Shown here: positions 15,832 through 25,735 of the stretch, piece after piece
How positions within the stretch are numbered: position 1 is the stretch's first letter
Layout: each line of letters starts with the position of its first letter
Assembly: GCF_015143595.1 (NCBI RefSeq)
Contig: NZ_WYEU01000001.1
Coordinates: 992,001-1,056,000, forward strand
Reading direction: 5' to 3'
DNA: 64,000 bases
DNA from: Sneathiella sp. P13V-1
Lineage (GTDB): Bacteria; Pseudomonadota; Alphaproteobacteria; Sneathiellales; Sneathiellaceae
Made by a program: the position numbers and the translations under genes
Notes under the pieces: generated by a model
What the model was told of the DNA's origin: nothing
What the model saw: only the letters and a program-made list of their open reading frames with translations
The model's database searches: none

Positions 15832-16257
15832 TCAAGTTTTATTAGCGAAGTAACTGGGCGTCCAGGTGTTAAGAGGTGCGTGATACTCTCTGTTGTTACA
15901 ATAAACTTTCGCATCAAACATGACCTCACCATAAGCAGCTTCGTTGAATATATCCGTGACGTTAATTTGCCCGCCGCTTAGGGAACATATGATCCTGATG
16001 TTGCCTGATTCTGTCTTGGTTTGGCTCAAGAAATAACGTCCATTCTTATGCTTTTTTAGGAAAGGCGCAGATGTTGAGGCAGCAGAGTATCTGGTTATTC
16101 CCATGCTGGAGGCGTAAGGCTCATCGCCTGACACACTTGATTTGGTTAGTCCGAGCGAAGACCCAACGATCACCGGAGTATGCCCAACAACTGAACACCC
16201 GCTAAGCAGGATGCAGAACAGTAGGGTAATGAGTTTACTATGCCACTTGATATTCAC
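15832..16257 (-). CDS. Small predicted lipoprotein, unknown function
   Basis: 141 residues. The N terminus has a lipoprotein signal (KLITLLFCILLSGC) with the lipid-attachment Cys at about residue 21. The rest is unrecognised, about 120 polar residues with three more Cys (IRIICSLS, KVYCNNRE) and beta-prone sequence. The start is GTG 16257, with AAAAGG eight bases upstream. It ends about 18 bases from the convergent LysR stop. An upstream frame on the same strand overlaps its start (16238-16471) but looks unconvincing. The local sequence is more A/T rich than its neighbours, which may mark accessory DNA. Confidence 0.65.
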   Translation of the reverse strand: MNIKWHSKLITLLFCILLSGCSVVGHTPVIVGSSLGLTKSSVSGDEPYASSMGITRYSAASTSAPFLKKHKNGRYFLSQTKTESGNIRIICSLSGGQINVTDIFNEAAYGEVMFDAKVYCNNREYHAPLNTWTPSYFANKT

Positions 16258-16521
16258 TTGAATAGCCTTTTCCCTTTACTGGTGAGATACATAGATTGTT
16301 TTGCTTAGCATGTTTTCCCAATTGATCGTAATTTTTTACTGCTCTTTTTGGCCTAAACAGTAATTGAAATTTATCTTTGAACTGGAACTTAGAAACATTG
16401 ACAATTAACCATAAAGCAATCAAGATTCTGACAGACCTACCTTGGGAGTAAATGGTGATAAAAGCAGACATTTATACATCAACCGTAACAATAAAAATTA
16501 GTCGGATTGAGTATATTGTCG
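16258..16521. other. A/T-rich intergenic stretch without a convincing gene
   Basis: Divergent spacer between the lipoprotein and the trypsin-fold gene. A 77-codon frame exists on the minus strand (16238-16471), but it has no ribosome-binding site, no recognised domain and overlaps the lipoprotein start; I treat it as chance. No strong palindrome seen. Confidence 0.4.
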
Positions 16522-17262
16522 ATGCCTTTTAATTGTAGGTTCTGGCTGATTTTTGGCCTCTTCATTAGTCTATTTCCAATTTCTGTAGTGCATGCGGAAG
16601 ACGAATTATTTGCCGAACAAATCGGGCCGTGGAAGAGTATTGGCCGAATAAACAAGGACGGTGGATATTGCACGGGTATTCTTGTTGCCAAAAACAAGGT
16701 GCTGACAGCCGCTCATTGTCTATGGAATGTGAGCAGCAATAACTGGATAGCGCCCAATTTATTGCATTTTCTGCCCGGTTATCACAAAGGGCAGTATGAG
16801 GGACACGCAACCGGTGTTAGCTACATACTTCCTGAAAAATTCGCGGGCCTGACCACACTTAAAGAGATTGATCGCTCACAGGATTGGGCCGTGCTTACGA
16901 TTAACAGAGATCTTGGGAATGAACTTGGGTGGCTGGGCATCAAGTCAGAAAAGTTTGCCAATGCGTCCATTAAGGGCAAAACAGTAAGCCAGGCTGGATA
17001 TAGTAAGGATTTTGAATATGTCCTGACCGGTGACAGAACTTGCGAAATTAAAAATGTGCTCAAGATCGGGATCGACCTAAGTCCCGTATATCATCATAGC
17101 TGCAATACGGGGCGAGGTGATGCCGGCGCGCCCATCCTGATCGAAGAAGACGGCGAATTTAAAATTATTGGAATACACAGCTCCTCAATTAAGCGGTGGA
17201 AAATGTCAGACATCAGCATTGCCATTCCTGGACATTCTTTTGCGAATTATGTTCTTCAATGA
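16522..17262 (+). CDS. Secreted trypsin-fold (S1) protein with catalytic Ser replaced by Ala
   Basis: Chymotrypsin-fold protein, 246 residues from ATG 16522; TTG 16507 in the same frame is less likely. A signal peptide (FWLIFGLFISLFPISVVHA) directs export. The catalytic His is in LTAAHCLW and the Asp in DWAVLTI, but the nucleophile motif, normally GDSGGP, reads GDAGAP: the codon at 17122-17124 is GCC, alanine. The disulfide-type Cys pairs (YCTG ... AAHC; TCEI ... HHSCNTG) are kept. It is therefore either an inactive pseudo-protease (binding or scaffold role) or an enzyme that lost activity recently. The fold is otherwise complete, with no frameshift. Confidence 0.85.
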   Translation: MPFNCRFWLIFGLFISLFPISVVHAEDELFAEQIGPWKSIGRINKDGGYCTGILVAKNKVLTAAHCLWNVSSNNWIAPNLLHFLPGYHKGQYEGHATGVSYILPEKFAGLTTLKEIDRSQDWAVLTINRDLGNELGWLGIKSEKFANASIKGKTVSQAGYSKDFEYVLTGDRTCEIKNVLKIGIDLSPVYHHSCNTGRGDAGAPILIEEDGEFKIIGIHSSSIKRWKMSDISIAIPGHSFANYVLQ

Positions 17263-17479
17263 TCGCTAATCGCAAATAGAAGGGCGGCCTTGGCAGCATG
17301 GGGAAGGGCGCCAGATTCTCGGTCACCAGACTTATCGCAGAGTTAACGGTTGTCTGGAAGACAAGAAGCAGGAAATCAGGCTTTGCGATGAATTGATAGG
17401 GACAAGTGCAGGACAAATCAGTGGTAAATGGGAAATGATAATCCTAACCTGACTATTCAATTAGAGTGGGCGGCCATCC

Positions 17480-20176
17480 ATGAAGCAGCAAATTGAACCT
17501 CACAATTGTAAATTGCATCAGGTGTTTGAGGCGTACAATACCTCAGAAGAGGGGCTGAGCGCTGAAAAAGCTAAGGAACGTTTGAGTGAATATGGCAGAA
17601 ACAGCCTTCCACTTGCACCGCCTAAACCAGCATGGGTAAGGTTTATCACCCAGTTCCAAAATGTGTTGATATATGTACTGATTTTCAGTGCCATCGTAAG
17701 TGCGATCTTACACCACTATGTTGATAGCGGCGTTATTTTTGCTGTTGTTATTGTAAATGCTGTTGTCGGTTTTATTCAGGAAGGTAAAGCGGAGCAGGCG
17801 TTGCGGGCCATCCTGACCATGACAACCTCGCAATGTCTTGTTGTTCGAAATGGTGACGTTGAAACGGTAGACAGCGGTGAAGTTGTTCCAGGCGATGTTG
17901 TCATGTTGCAGGCCGGCGACAGGGTTCCCGCCGATATCAGGCTAATTTTCAGTAGAGACTTTCGTTGTGATGAATCACCTTTGACTGGGGAGGCCCATCC
18001 TGTCGGTAAACAAACGGATGTTTTGGCGGGTGATGTTGTGCTGGCGGAGCGTACCAACATGGCGTTCATGGGAACCATGATTACATATGGTATGGCGAGG
18101 GGTGTGGTCACTCACACTGGCGTAAATACTCAGATTGGACAAATAAGTGAGCTTGTAAAACGCGTTGTTCTTGCCCCAACCCCCCTTCAGGTTCAATTGA
18201 CGAAATTTGCAAAGCAGTTAACCGGTGCCATTATTGTTTTTTCAGCTCTGACCGTGTTTTTGGGGGTTTGGTTGCATGGGCATAGTTACGCTGAAATGTT
18301 GCGCGGCGCGATCGGTATAGCAGTTTCCTCTATTCCAGAGGGATTGCCAGCCATTGTCACAATTGCACTTGCCATTGGGGTTCAGAGAATGGCAAAAAAT
18401 CGTGCCCTTGTCCGGCGCTTGCCGGGTGTAGAGGTGTTGGGTTCTGTCGACGTCATTTGTTCTGACAAGACTGGTACACTTACCGCCAACGCCATGTCGG
18501 CACGTGAAGTATTCACCTCCCGAGGGGTCTACCATATTACAGGGGAGGGCTACGCTCCCAAAGGATCAATTCAGCTTGCGCAAAGCTCGGAACATATTCT
18601 GATAGATGGCGATCCCTGTTTTTCGCGGGCGTGCCTTGCGGCGGCTCTTTGTAATGATGCCAGAATTGAACACGAGAATTCGGATTGGATCCTGCATGGA
18701 GATCCGACAGAGGGTGCGCTTGCCGTCCTTGCCATGAAACATGGGCTGGTTCCAAAGGAATTAAATCGGGAATGGCCGCGATTGGACATTCTGCCTTTTG
18801 AGAGTGAAAAAAGGTATATGGCGACGTTGCACCACAATGCTGATGGTCAAGTAGAGCTCATGATAAAAGGTGCGCCTGAAAGGTTGCTGGACTTCGCCGG
18901 ATTGCAGTTGGGTGTAGATGGACCGGAGCCTTTGGATAAAGAAAGGTGGTTGGCCGCGGCGCAGGATTTTGCCAGAAGGGGCATGCGGGTCATGGCTCTG
19001 GCGCTTAAAGAATACCCGTCCAGGCCCAGTGTCTTAAGTCATAAAGAGGTGGAAGCAGACCTTGTTATGCTGGGGTTGGTTGGAATGAGTGATCCGCCTC
19101 GAGCAGAAGCAATTGAAAGCATTAAGGCATGTCATTCCGCGGGTATCACCGTGAAGATGATCACAGGTGATAATCCGGTAACAGCCGCTGCTATTGGTAG
19201 TGAACTGGGGCTTGATGTGAGCCGGGTGCTGACCGGAAAAGAGATAGATGAACTAACCAAGGAGCAGTTGGCAACTGAGGTCGAAAAAACGGATGTGTTT
19301 GCCCGCACCAGCCCGGCAAACAAGTTACAGCTTGTAAATGCTTTGCAGCAGAACAAACATGTGGTCGCCATGACTGGCGATGGAGTAAATGATGCTCCCG
19401 CTTTGAAAAAAGCCGATATTGGTATTGCAATGGGCCACAAGGGAACCGATGCAGCAAAAGAAGCCGCAGACTTTGTACTGACGGATGATAATTTTGCGAC
19501 CATTGCCAAGGCTGTGCGCGAAGGACGCACTGTATATGACAATATTGTCAAATCGATTGTATTTGTTCTTCCCACAAATCTTGCAGAGGCATTTGTGGTT
19601 TTTGTATCGATTCTGTTTGGGAGAATGATGCCGATTACACCCGCACAGATTTTATGGATCAACATGGTGACAGCAATAACACTGGCGTTGGCGCTGGCTT
19701 TCGAAAAACCAGAATCCAGAGTTATGGAACGCCCCCCAAGGGCTTATGATTCAGGTTTATTCACTCTTCCCTTGCTGGTGAGAATGTGTCTGGTTGGGAG
19801 TTTGGGAGCGACTGTCGTTTTTGCACTTTTCTATGCGTATCGCGATAATGGCGTCAGTATTGAATACGCCCGAACAGTGTCAATTAATGCATTGGTGATG
19901 ATTGAAGTATTTTATCTGCTGAACTGCCGGTTTCTGACAGAATCAATTTTTAAGAAAACCTTTCTGAAAGGCATTGCGCCAACATTGATAGCGTTGATTT
20001 CAGTCATTTCACTACAATTGATTTTTAGCTATCTAACTGTATCGCAAAAGGTTTTTGGATTGGAGAATATATCTCTTAATGATTGGGTTGTAATTATCTG
20101 TGTAACCGCGCCTATCCTATTGATGGTAGAGCTGGAAAAAGCTGTTTATCGGCTCATTCACGCAAAGTGGATTTAG
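17480..20176 (+). CDS. Cation-transporting P-type ATPase (P2A-like, CtpF-like)
   Basis: 898-residue inner-membrane pump. It has the N-terminal cation-ATPase domain, actuator domain with the dephosphorylation motif LTGEAHPV, M4 motif IPEGLP, phosphorylation site CSDKTGTLTANAM (Asp329), nucleotide-binding domain with KGAPERLL, hinge MTGDGVNDAPALKKADIG, and C-terminal M5-M10. It resembles Ca2+-type pumps, but the M6 segment reads WINMVTAITLALALAFE, lacking the Asp that Ca2+-ATPases have after NLVT; a similar segment occurs in CtpF-type pumps. The ion is therefore uncertain. First gene of a codirectional block with a symporter and phosphoketolase, 18 bases before the symporter. Confidence 0.93.
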   Translation: MKQQIEPHNCKLHQVFEAYNTSEEGLSAEKAKERLSEYGRNSLPLAPPKPAWVRFITQFQNVLIYVLIFSAIVSAILHHYVDSGVIFAVVIVNAVVGFIQEGKAEQALRAILTMTTSQCLVVRNGDVETVDSGEVVPGDVVMLQAGDRVPADIRLIFSRDFRCDESPLTGEAHPVGKQTDVLAGDVVLAERTNMAFMGTMITYGMARGVVTHTGVNTQIGQISELVKRVVLAPTPLQVQLTKFAKQLTGAIIVFSALTVFLGVWLHGHSYAEMLRGAIGIAVSSIPEGLPAIVTIALAIGVQRMAKNRALVRRLPGVEVLGSVDVICSDKTGTLTANAMSAREVFTSRGVYHITGEGYAPKGSIQLAQSSEHILIDGDPCFSRACLAAALCNDARIEHENSDWILHGDPTEGALAVLAMKHGLVPKELNREWPRLDILPFESEKRYMATLHHNADGQVELMIKGAPERLLDFAGLQLGVDGPEPLDKERWLAAAQDFARRGMRVMALALKEYPSRPSVLSHKEVEADLVMLGLVGMSDPPRAEAIESIKACHSAGITVKMITGDNPVTAAAIGSELGLDVSRVLTGKEIDELTKEQLATEVEKTDVFARTSPANKLQLVNALQQNKHVVAMTGDGVNDAPALKKADIGIAMGHKGTDAAKEAADFVLTDDNFATIAKAVREGRTVYDNIVKSIVFVLPTNLAEAFVVFVSILFGRMMPITPAQILWINMVTAITLALALAFEKPESRVMERPPRAYDSGLFTLPLLVRMCLVGSLGATVVFALFYAYRDNGVSIEYARTVSINALVMIEVFYLLNCRFLTESIFKKTFLKGIAPTLIALISVISLQLIFSYLTVSQKVFGLENISLNDWVVIICVTAPILLMVELEKAVYRLIHAKWI

Positions 20177-20194
20177 AGCAATGAGCTAAAATTT

Positions 20195-21559
20195 ATGGAG
20201 AATCTATTAAGCCGGTCGCTGAAAGGACTAACCTACCAGTTTGATCGTTTGATCAAAAGCAAGCTATGGCTCAAAGTCGTGATTGCGCTCGTATTGGGTA
20301 TCTTGAGCGGGATACTGCTCGGGCCTGATCTTGGTCTAATTGACAGCAAGACTGTCTTAACGATTACATCGTGGCTGGCCTTGCCTGGACAAGTCTTTCT
20401 GTCTGTCATTCAGATGATTGTCGTGCCGCTTGTGGTGGCATCTGTTGTCAGGGGGCTCGCCGCAAACAATAATCCAGCCGCCATAAAGAAAAATGGTTTG
20501 CTGGCCATAACGTTCATTTTTGTTTCGACTGCTATTGCGGCTTCGATAGGTATTATTCTTGGACTGAACATTCAGCCTGGGAGCTTCATTGACGCAAGCG
20601 CGTTAATCGATATGAGTGCTGTTAGCAGTTCAAAAGAAGTAGCAGGTGGTTTTCCGCCCCTTGCAGAGTTACCCGATAAAGTGTCCTCTCTCATTCCCCG
20701 GAATCCAATTGCATCAATGGTTTCTGGTGAAATGCTGCAAATTATTCTGTTTGCTGCTGTTTTAGGTGCTGCCATGCTGTCTATACCGGCACATCAGTCG
20801 AAGCCACTGTTTGACGTATTAGCTGCATTACAGGAAGTTTGTTTGCGGATTGTATCCTGGGCGATGGTATTGGCGCCACTGGCTGTTTTTGGCCTTATTA
20901 CCAAATTGGTTGCCAGTGTTGGTTTGGAAGTGCTGGCCGGGATGGCAATATATGTGGTGACCGTTATTGCAGGGCTTTTAATGATTGCCGTGCTTTATAT
21001 CATCATCGTTCGTTTGACACTGGATCAACCTGTAAAAGAGTTTTTCAATAATATTAAAGAGCTGTTATTGCTCGCTTTCTCCACTAGTAGTTCAGCGGCT
21101 GTTATGCCGATAACTTTGAAAGTGGTTGAGGACAAACTGAATATTCGCACTGACATCTCCCGGTTTCTTATCCCACTGGGCGCAACTATCAACATGGCTG
21201 GTACGGCCCTCTATCAGGGAGTGGCAACGGTTTTTTTAGCTCAGGTTTTCAATGTTGATTTAAGTATCTCCAGCTACCTTTTTGTTGTGACGATGGCCGT
21301 GGCGGCATCTGTTGGTTCGCCGGCGACACCTGGTGCGGGAATTGTTATTCTGAGTATTGTTTTGGAAGGGGTGGGTATTCCATCTGCAGGAATTGCCTTG
21401 ATACTTGGTGTGGATCGCATACTGGACATGTTCCGTACATCCATCAATGTTTTAGGTGATGTAACAGCATGCACGGTGGTCAAATTTCTTACGACAAAAA
21501 AGAACGACCAGCATTTGGAGCTGAAAACCCAAGTCATACAACCCCAGCCTGAAGACTGA
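20195..21559 (+). CDS. Dicarboxylate/amino acid:cation symporter (SDF family)
   Basis: 454-residue inner-membrane transporter of the GltP/DctA (SDF) family, importing C4-dicarboxylates or acidic amino acids with Na+ or H+. Hairpin 1 motif [13 protein letters not shown], the TM7 segment [14 protein letters not shown] (NMAGT, cation site) and hairpin 2 [15 protein letters not shown] are all present, as is the TM8 segment ending in [12 protein letters not shown] (substrate-site Asp/Arg/Asn region). Starts 18 bases after the P-type ATPase stop with GAG-type ribosome-binding sequence; 31-43 bases separate it from phosphoketolase. Substrate cannot be decided. Confidence 0.94.
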   Translation: MENLLSRSLKGLTYQFDRLIKSKLWLKVVIALVLGILSGILLGPDLGLIDSKTVLTITSWLALPGQVFLSVIQMIVVPLVVASVVRGLAANNNPAAIKKNGLLAITFIFVSTAIAASIGIILGLNIQPGSFIDASALIDMSAVSSSKEVAGGFPPLAELPDKVSSLIPRNPIASMVSGEMLQIILFAAVLGAAMLSIPAHQSKPLFDVLAALQEVCLRIVSWAMVLAPLAVFGLITKLVASVGLEVLAGMAIYVVTVIAGLLMIAVLYIIIVRLTLDQPVKEFFNNIKELLLLAFSTSSSAAVMPITLKVVEDKLNIRTDISRFLIPLGATINMAGTALYQGVATVFLAQVFNVDLSISSYLFVVTMAVAASVGSPATPGAGIVILSIVLEGVGIPSAGIALILGVDRILDMFRTSINVLGDVTACTVVKFLTTKKNDQHLELKTQVIQPQPED

Positions 21560-21602
21560 CGAGCAATGTTGGTGCCCAAATATCATAAGGATGGACGTTA
21601 AT

Positions 21603-24002
21603 ATGAGCGAGAAGCAGAAGCTTACTGAAAAAGCGGCAGACCCTATTTCGGAAGAGGAAATTGATCTGTTGGATGCTTTTTGGCGTGCTTGCAATTATCT
21701 GGCAGCAGGCATGATCTATCTAAGGGATAACCCACTGCTACAGAAAAAATTGGAAGAAGGTCACTTAAAGAAAAGACTGCTAGGGCATTGGGGAGCAAGT
21801 CCGGGTTTGTCCTTCATGTACACCCATATGAACAGACTGATCGTAAAACATGATCTTGAGGCCATCTTTCTGGCAGGGCCTGGACATGGTGCGCCGGGGG
21901 TAATTGCGCCTGTATATCTGGAGGGGTCCTATTCTGAGACCTACCCAGATGTTGGGCAGGATATCCGGGGTATGAAAAACCTGTTCAAGCGGTTTTCCTT
22001 TCCAGGCGGTATTGGAAGTCACTGCACACCGGAGTTACCCGGTTCAATCCACGAAGGGGGAGAACTTGGGTACAGTGTATCGCATGCTTTTGGGGCAGCC
22101 TTTGATAATCCGGAACTTATTGTAACTGTTGCAGTTGGGGACGGGGAGGCGGAAACCGGGCCTTTGGCAACCTCATGGCATTCCGCAAAGTTTTTAAACC
22201 CGGTCAGAGACGGGGCCGTGTTACCCATTCTGCATCTGAACGGTTACAAGATAAATAATCCGACACTTTTATCCCGAATTCCCAAGGCGGAATTGGAATC
22301 TCTGTTTGTTGGATATGGTTGGAAGCCATACTTTGTGGAAGGGGAAGACCCCCGGGACATGCATCGGCAGATGGCAGAAGTGATGGATCAATGCTTCAAG
22401 GATATCCGCACTATTCAGGTACAGGCAAGAGAGGCAAAACTGGTTACCAGAGCGCATTGGCCGATGATCATATTACGTTCTCCGAAAGGATGGACAGGTC
22501 CGAAAGAGAGTGAAGGCAATAAAATTGAGGGTTATTGGCGATCACATCAGGTGCCTTTGTCTGGTGTGCACGGAAATGCAACTCAGCTTGAAGCGCTAGA
22601 GGAGTGGTTGAAAAGTTATCGTCCTCAGGAACTTTTTGATGAGGCGGGAAAACCGGTCAAAGAGTTGGAAAAACTGTTGCCTAAAGGTGCCCGCAGAATG
22701 GGAAGTAATCCGCATTCAAACGGCGGGTTGGTTAAAAGAAATCTTCGGCTACCCGATTTCAGAGACTATGCGGCGCAAGTGAAACAGCCGGCGAAGACCT
22801 TTGCGATGAATACAAAGCCGCTTGGAATGTTTCTAAGAGACATAATGCGCATGAATATGCAAAATTTTCGTGTGTTTGGACCTGATGAAAACACATCAAA
22901 TAAACTTGATTCCATATATGAAGTAAGCAAGAAACTTTGGCTTTGCGACTATTTGCCAGAGGATGAAAATGGCGGGCAACTCAGCCCAGATGGCAGAGTG
23001 TTGGAGATGTTGTCTGAGCATACTTTGGAAGGTTGGCTGGAGGGGTACCTTCTGACCGGGCGACATGGTTTTCTGGCGAGCTATGAAGCCTTTGTTCATG
23101 TTATTGATTCAATGTTTAATCAACATGCAAAGTGGCTTGCGATCTGCGAAGAGTTATCATGGCGGGCGCCAATTGCTTCTCTTAACCTGCTGATTACATC
23201 GACTGTGTGGCGTCAGGATCATAATGGCTTCACTCATCAGGATCCCGGGTTTCTTAATCTGGTCGTTAATAAAGATCCCAAAGTCACCCGTATCTATTTG
23301 CCGCCAGATGTTAACTGTCTGTTATCGGTGGCGAACCACTGTCTGAAAAGTCAAAATGATATCAATGTCATTGTCAGTGATAAGCAGTCCCATATGCAGT
23401 ATCTGGATATGGAAAACGCCATAAAACACTGTACTCAAGGCATTGGTATTTGGGATTGGGCCAGCAGTGATGATGGGGTTGAGCCGGATGTGGTTATTGC
23501 CGGTTGCGGGGATATTCCAACTAAAGAAGCACTTGCGGCAACAGCACTGTTAAGAGAGAGTTTCCCGGATTTGAAAATCCGGTTTATCAATGTTGTCGAT
23601 CTTTTCAGGATGACGCAGGATACGGAACATCCGCACGGTCTTTCCGATAGTGATTTTGACAGCTTGTTTACAACAGATAAACCGGTGATCTTCAATTTCC
23701 ACGGCTATCCATGGCTAATTCATAGGCTTGCCTATAGACGAACCAATCACAAGAACCTTCATGTGAGGGGCTATATTGAACGGGGAAACATCAATACACC
23801 ATTGGAACTTGCCATCGAAAATCGCGTTGACAGATTTAGCCTTGCAATGGATGTGATCAATCGTGTGCCTCATTTACAAGCGACGGGAGCGCATGCGAAA
23901 CAGAGATTTAGAGAGCGTCAAATAGAATGCCAGTTATATGCTCACGAGCATGGGATAGATAGCCCAGAGATAACGAATTGGGTATGGCCATTTGATAAGT
24001 AA
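21603..24002 (+). CDS. Phosphoketolase (xylulose-5-phosphate/fructose-6-phosphate)
   Basis: Thiamine-diphosphate enzyme splitting xylulose-5-P (or fructose-6-P) to acetyl phosphate plus glyceraldehyde-3-P (or erythrose-4-P). About 799 residues, the usual length. Key motifs: [31 protein letters not shown] (in two parts), the ThDP/Mg region [26 protein letters not shown], and the C-terminal [18 protein letters not shown] prefer ATG 21603 over ATG 21591 because AAGGATGG then lies at a usable distance. No acetate kinase or phosphotransacetylase gene is beside it, so acetyl-P must be used elsewhere. Sits centrally in the stress-type block. Confidence 0.96.
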   Translation: MSEKQKLTEKAADPISEEEIDLLDAFWRACNYLAAGMIYLRDNPLLQKKLEEGHLKKRLLGHWGASPGLSFMYTHMNRLIVKHDLEAIFLAGPGHGAPGVIAPVYLEGSYSETYPDVGQDIRGMKNLFKRFSFPGGIGSHCTPELPGSIHEGGELGYSVSHAFGAAFDNPELIVTVAVGDGEAETGPLATSWHSAKFLNPVRDGAVLPILHLNGYKINNPTLLSRIPKAELESLFVGYGWKPYFVEGEDPRDMHRQMAEVMDQCFKDIRTIQVQAREAKLVTRAHWPMIILRSPKGWTGPKESEGNKIEGYWRSHQVPLSGVHGNATQLEALEEWLKSYRPQELFDEAGKPVKELEKLLPKGARRMGSNPHSNGGLVKRNLRLPDFRDYAAQVKQPAKTFAMNTKPLGMFLRDIMRMNMQNFRVFGPDENTSNKLDSIYEVSKKLWLCDYLPEDENGGQLSPDGRVLEMLSEHTLEGWLEGYLLTGRHGFLASYEAFVHVIDSMFNQHAKWLAICEELSWRAPIASLNLLITSTVWRQDHNGFTHQDPGFLNLVVNKDPKVTRIYLPPDVNCLLSVANHCLKSQNDINVIVSDKQSHMQYLDMENAIKHCTQGIGIWDWASSDDGVEPDVVIAGCGDIPTKEALAATALLRESFPDLKIRFINVVDLFRMTQDTEHPHGLSDSDFDSLFTTDKPVIFNFHGYPWLIHRLAYRRTNHKNLHVRGYIERGNINTPLELAIENRVDRFSLAMDVINRVPHLQATGAHAKQRFRERQIECQLYAHEHGIDSPEITNWVWPFDK

Positions 24003-24047
24003 ATTGAATGGTCTAACTAGCCCTTAAAGTGACAACCAAAAGGCCTG

Positions 24048-25706
24048 GTGATTTTGGAGACATTACTATTGATGGGGACCGTGTTTGGCGGCCTCGGATT
24101 ATTTTTGCTGGCCATCAACATGATGACAGATGGCCTGAAACTGGCTGCGGGCCCGTCCCTGAAGGGCCTGCTATCCAATTGGAGCAATACCCCTCTGAAA
24201 GGTGTGTTTGCCGGCTGTCTAATGACGGCGTTAGTTCAGTCCTCCAGCGCAGTCACGGTTGCGTCGCTTGGCTTTGTAAATGCTGGTCTGATTTCAATGT
24301 ACCAGGCTTTTGGTATCATTTACGGCGCCAATGTCGGGACAACCATGACAGGTTGGTTGGTCGCGCTGGTTGGCTTTAAAATCAGTATTCAAGCCTTTGC
24401 CTGGCCCATGATCGGCCTTGGAATGGTCTTCAGGTTGTTGAAGCCACAGGGAAGGCTTGCTGCAGTGGGGCTTGCACTGGTTGGTTTTGGGCTGTTTTTT
24501 GTGGGCATTGATCTTCTCCGCAGTTCGTTTGAAGGGGTGGTGCAGGCCTTTGACATCAGTAAGCTAACGGCGACCGGGATTTCCGGGATCGCAACTTTCC
24601 TGCTGGTCGGTGTGTTTTTGACGATCCTTACCCAATCCTCCAGTGCGTCAATTGCCCTGACAATTACGGCGGCGTCCAGTGGCTTGATTGGTCTTTACGC
24701 CGCTGGGGCAATGGTAATTGGGGCCAATATCGGGACCACATCGACTGCGTTGATTGCGTCGATAGGCGCGACTGCCAATGCAAAAAGGGTCGCCGCTGCG
24801 CAGGTTGTGTTTAACGGCTTAACAGCAATTGTTGCTTTAATTATTCTTCCCATCTTGTTCTTCATTATTGAAAGCCTGACCGTATTTTTAAGTATTGATG
24901 CATCACCCGCGATTTCACTCGCTATTTTCCATACACTTTTCAATATTCTCGGTGTTCTTCTGATCTTTCCTCAAAATGAGCGGTTGGCCAATTTTATGAA
25001 AAGCAAATTCCGATCAGTTGACGAGATTGCCTCGCAGCCCAAGTATCTCGATAAAACAATTGCACAAACTCCGGATTTGGCCGTTCAGGCATTGTTGATG
25101 GAGATACAGTCTATTTCAGAACGTGTTTTCATCATGTTCAGATCCCTTTTGCCACCGAACAAAATTGATCTTTTCAAGTGCGAAAAAGATGTCAGCGTTC
25201 TCAGGCAGCTCTCCTCAGAAGTGTCAAGGTTTGTGGTTAGTATTGAACGTTCCTCCTTGAACGAGGAGACAATTTCCGCGTTAGCAAAAATAATGAGAGT
25301 GCAGCAGTACTTTATTTCCTGTACCGCCGCTATTGGGCAATTTGCTCACCTGAATGTCAGACGGGAAAAGCTGGAATTACCTGAGCTGGAAAGAGAATAT
25401 CAGGCGTATTTAGCTTATATTCTGGATTTATTTTCGAAATGTCAGGATATTGAATTTTGTGGCAGCGAGGAATTTGAAGGCTCATACGAAGAATTGCAGT
25501 TGGAGTATGACGCAGTTAAAGCCAATCTGGTATTGAACGCTACTCAGAAGAAGATTTCGGTGACACAAATGTCCGAAACAATTGACTGTCTGAACCACCT
25601 TCTACTGTCAGCACAACAGTGGCACAAAGCGTTCAGGCGGATCCATGTATTGCACATGAACGGGGATACTCTTGGCAACTCAGTGAACGAACAGTTGGTT
25701 GAGTAG
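24048..25706 (+). CDS. Na/Pi-cotransporter family protein with PhoU-like C-terminal domain
   Basis: 552-residue inner-membrane protein of the NptA/YjbB type. Two inverted Na/Pi repeats carry the paired QSSSAVTVASLGF and TQSSSASIALTITAA motifs and the GANVGTT / GANIGTT signatures. The C-terminal ~200 residues (after KSKFRSVDE) are helical and soluble, like the PhoU-type tail of this family. Its transport direction (phosphate export or import) is unknown. Opens with GTG 24048; ATG 24072 is a possible alternative. It follows phosphoketolase by 45 bases and precedes the beta-CASP gene by 29. Confidence 0.92.
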   Translation: MILETLLLMGTVFGGLGLFLLAINMMTDGLKLAAGPSLKGLLSNWSNTPLKGVFAGCLMTALVQSSSAVTVASLGFVNAGLISMYQAFGIIYGANVGTTMTGWLVALVGFKISIQAFAWPMIGLGMVFRLLKPQGRLAAVGLALVGFGLFFVGIDLLRSSFEGVVQAFDISKLTATGISGIATFLLVGVFLTILTQSSSASIALTITAASSGLIGLYAAGAMVIGANIGTTSTALIASIGATANAKRVAAAQVVFNGLTAIVALIILPILFFIIESLTVFLSIDASPAISLAIFHTLFNILGVLLIFPQNERLANFMKSKFRSVDEIASQPKYLDKTIAQTPDLAVQALLMEIQSISERVFIMFRSLLPPNKIDLFKCEKDVSVLRQLSSEVSRFVVSIERSSLNEETISALAKIMRVQQYFISCTAAIGQFAHLNVRREKLELPELEREYQAYLAYILDLFSKCQDIEFCGSEEFEGSYEELQLEYDAVKANLVLNATQKKISVTQMSETIDCLNHLLLSAQQWHKAFRRIHVLHMNGDTLGNSVNEQLVE

Positions 25707-25735
25707 CAATTGAAAATAATCGGAGAAGCAGGTTA

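Noticed and set aside
16238-16471. 77-codon minus-strand frame overlapping the lipoprotein start
   Set aside because: No ribosome-binding site, no recognised sequence, and it overlaps a better-supported gene.
17340-17452. Frame ending in ISGKWEMIILT reminiscent of HxlR-type regulators
   Set aside because: Only about ten residues resemble the motif and the rest shows no family pattern; too short to call a pseudogene.
17263-17479. FNR/Anr-type box (TTGAT-N4-ATCAA) before the stress block
   Set aside because: I looked for it because of the low-oxygen theme but found no matching site in this spacer.
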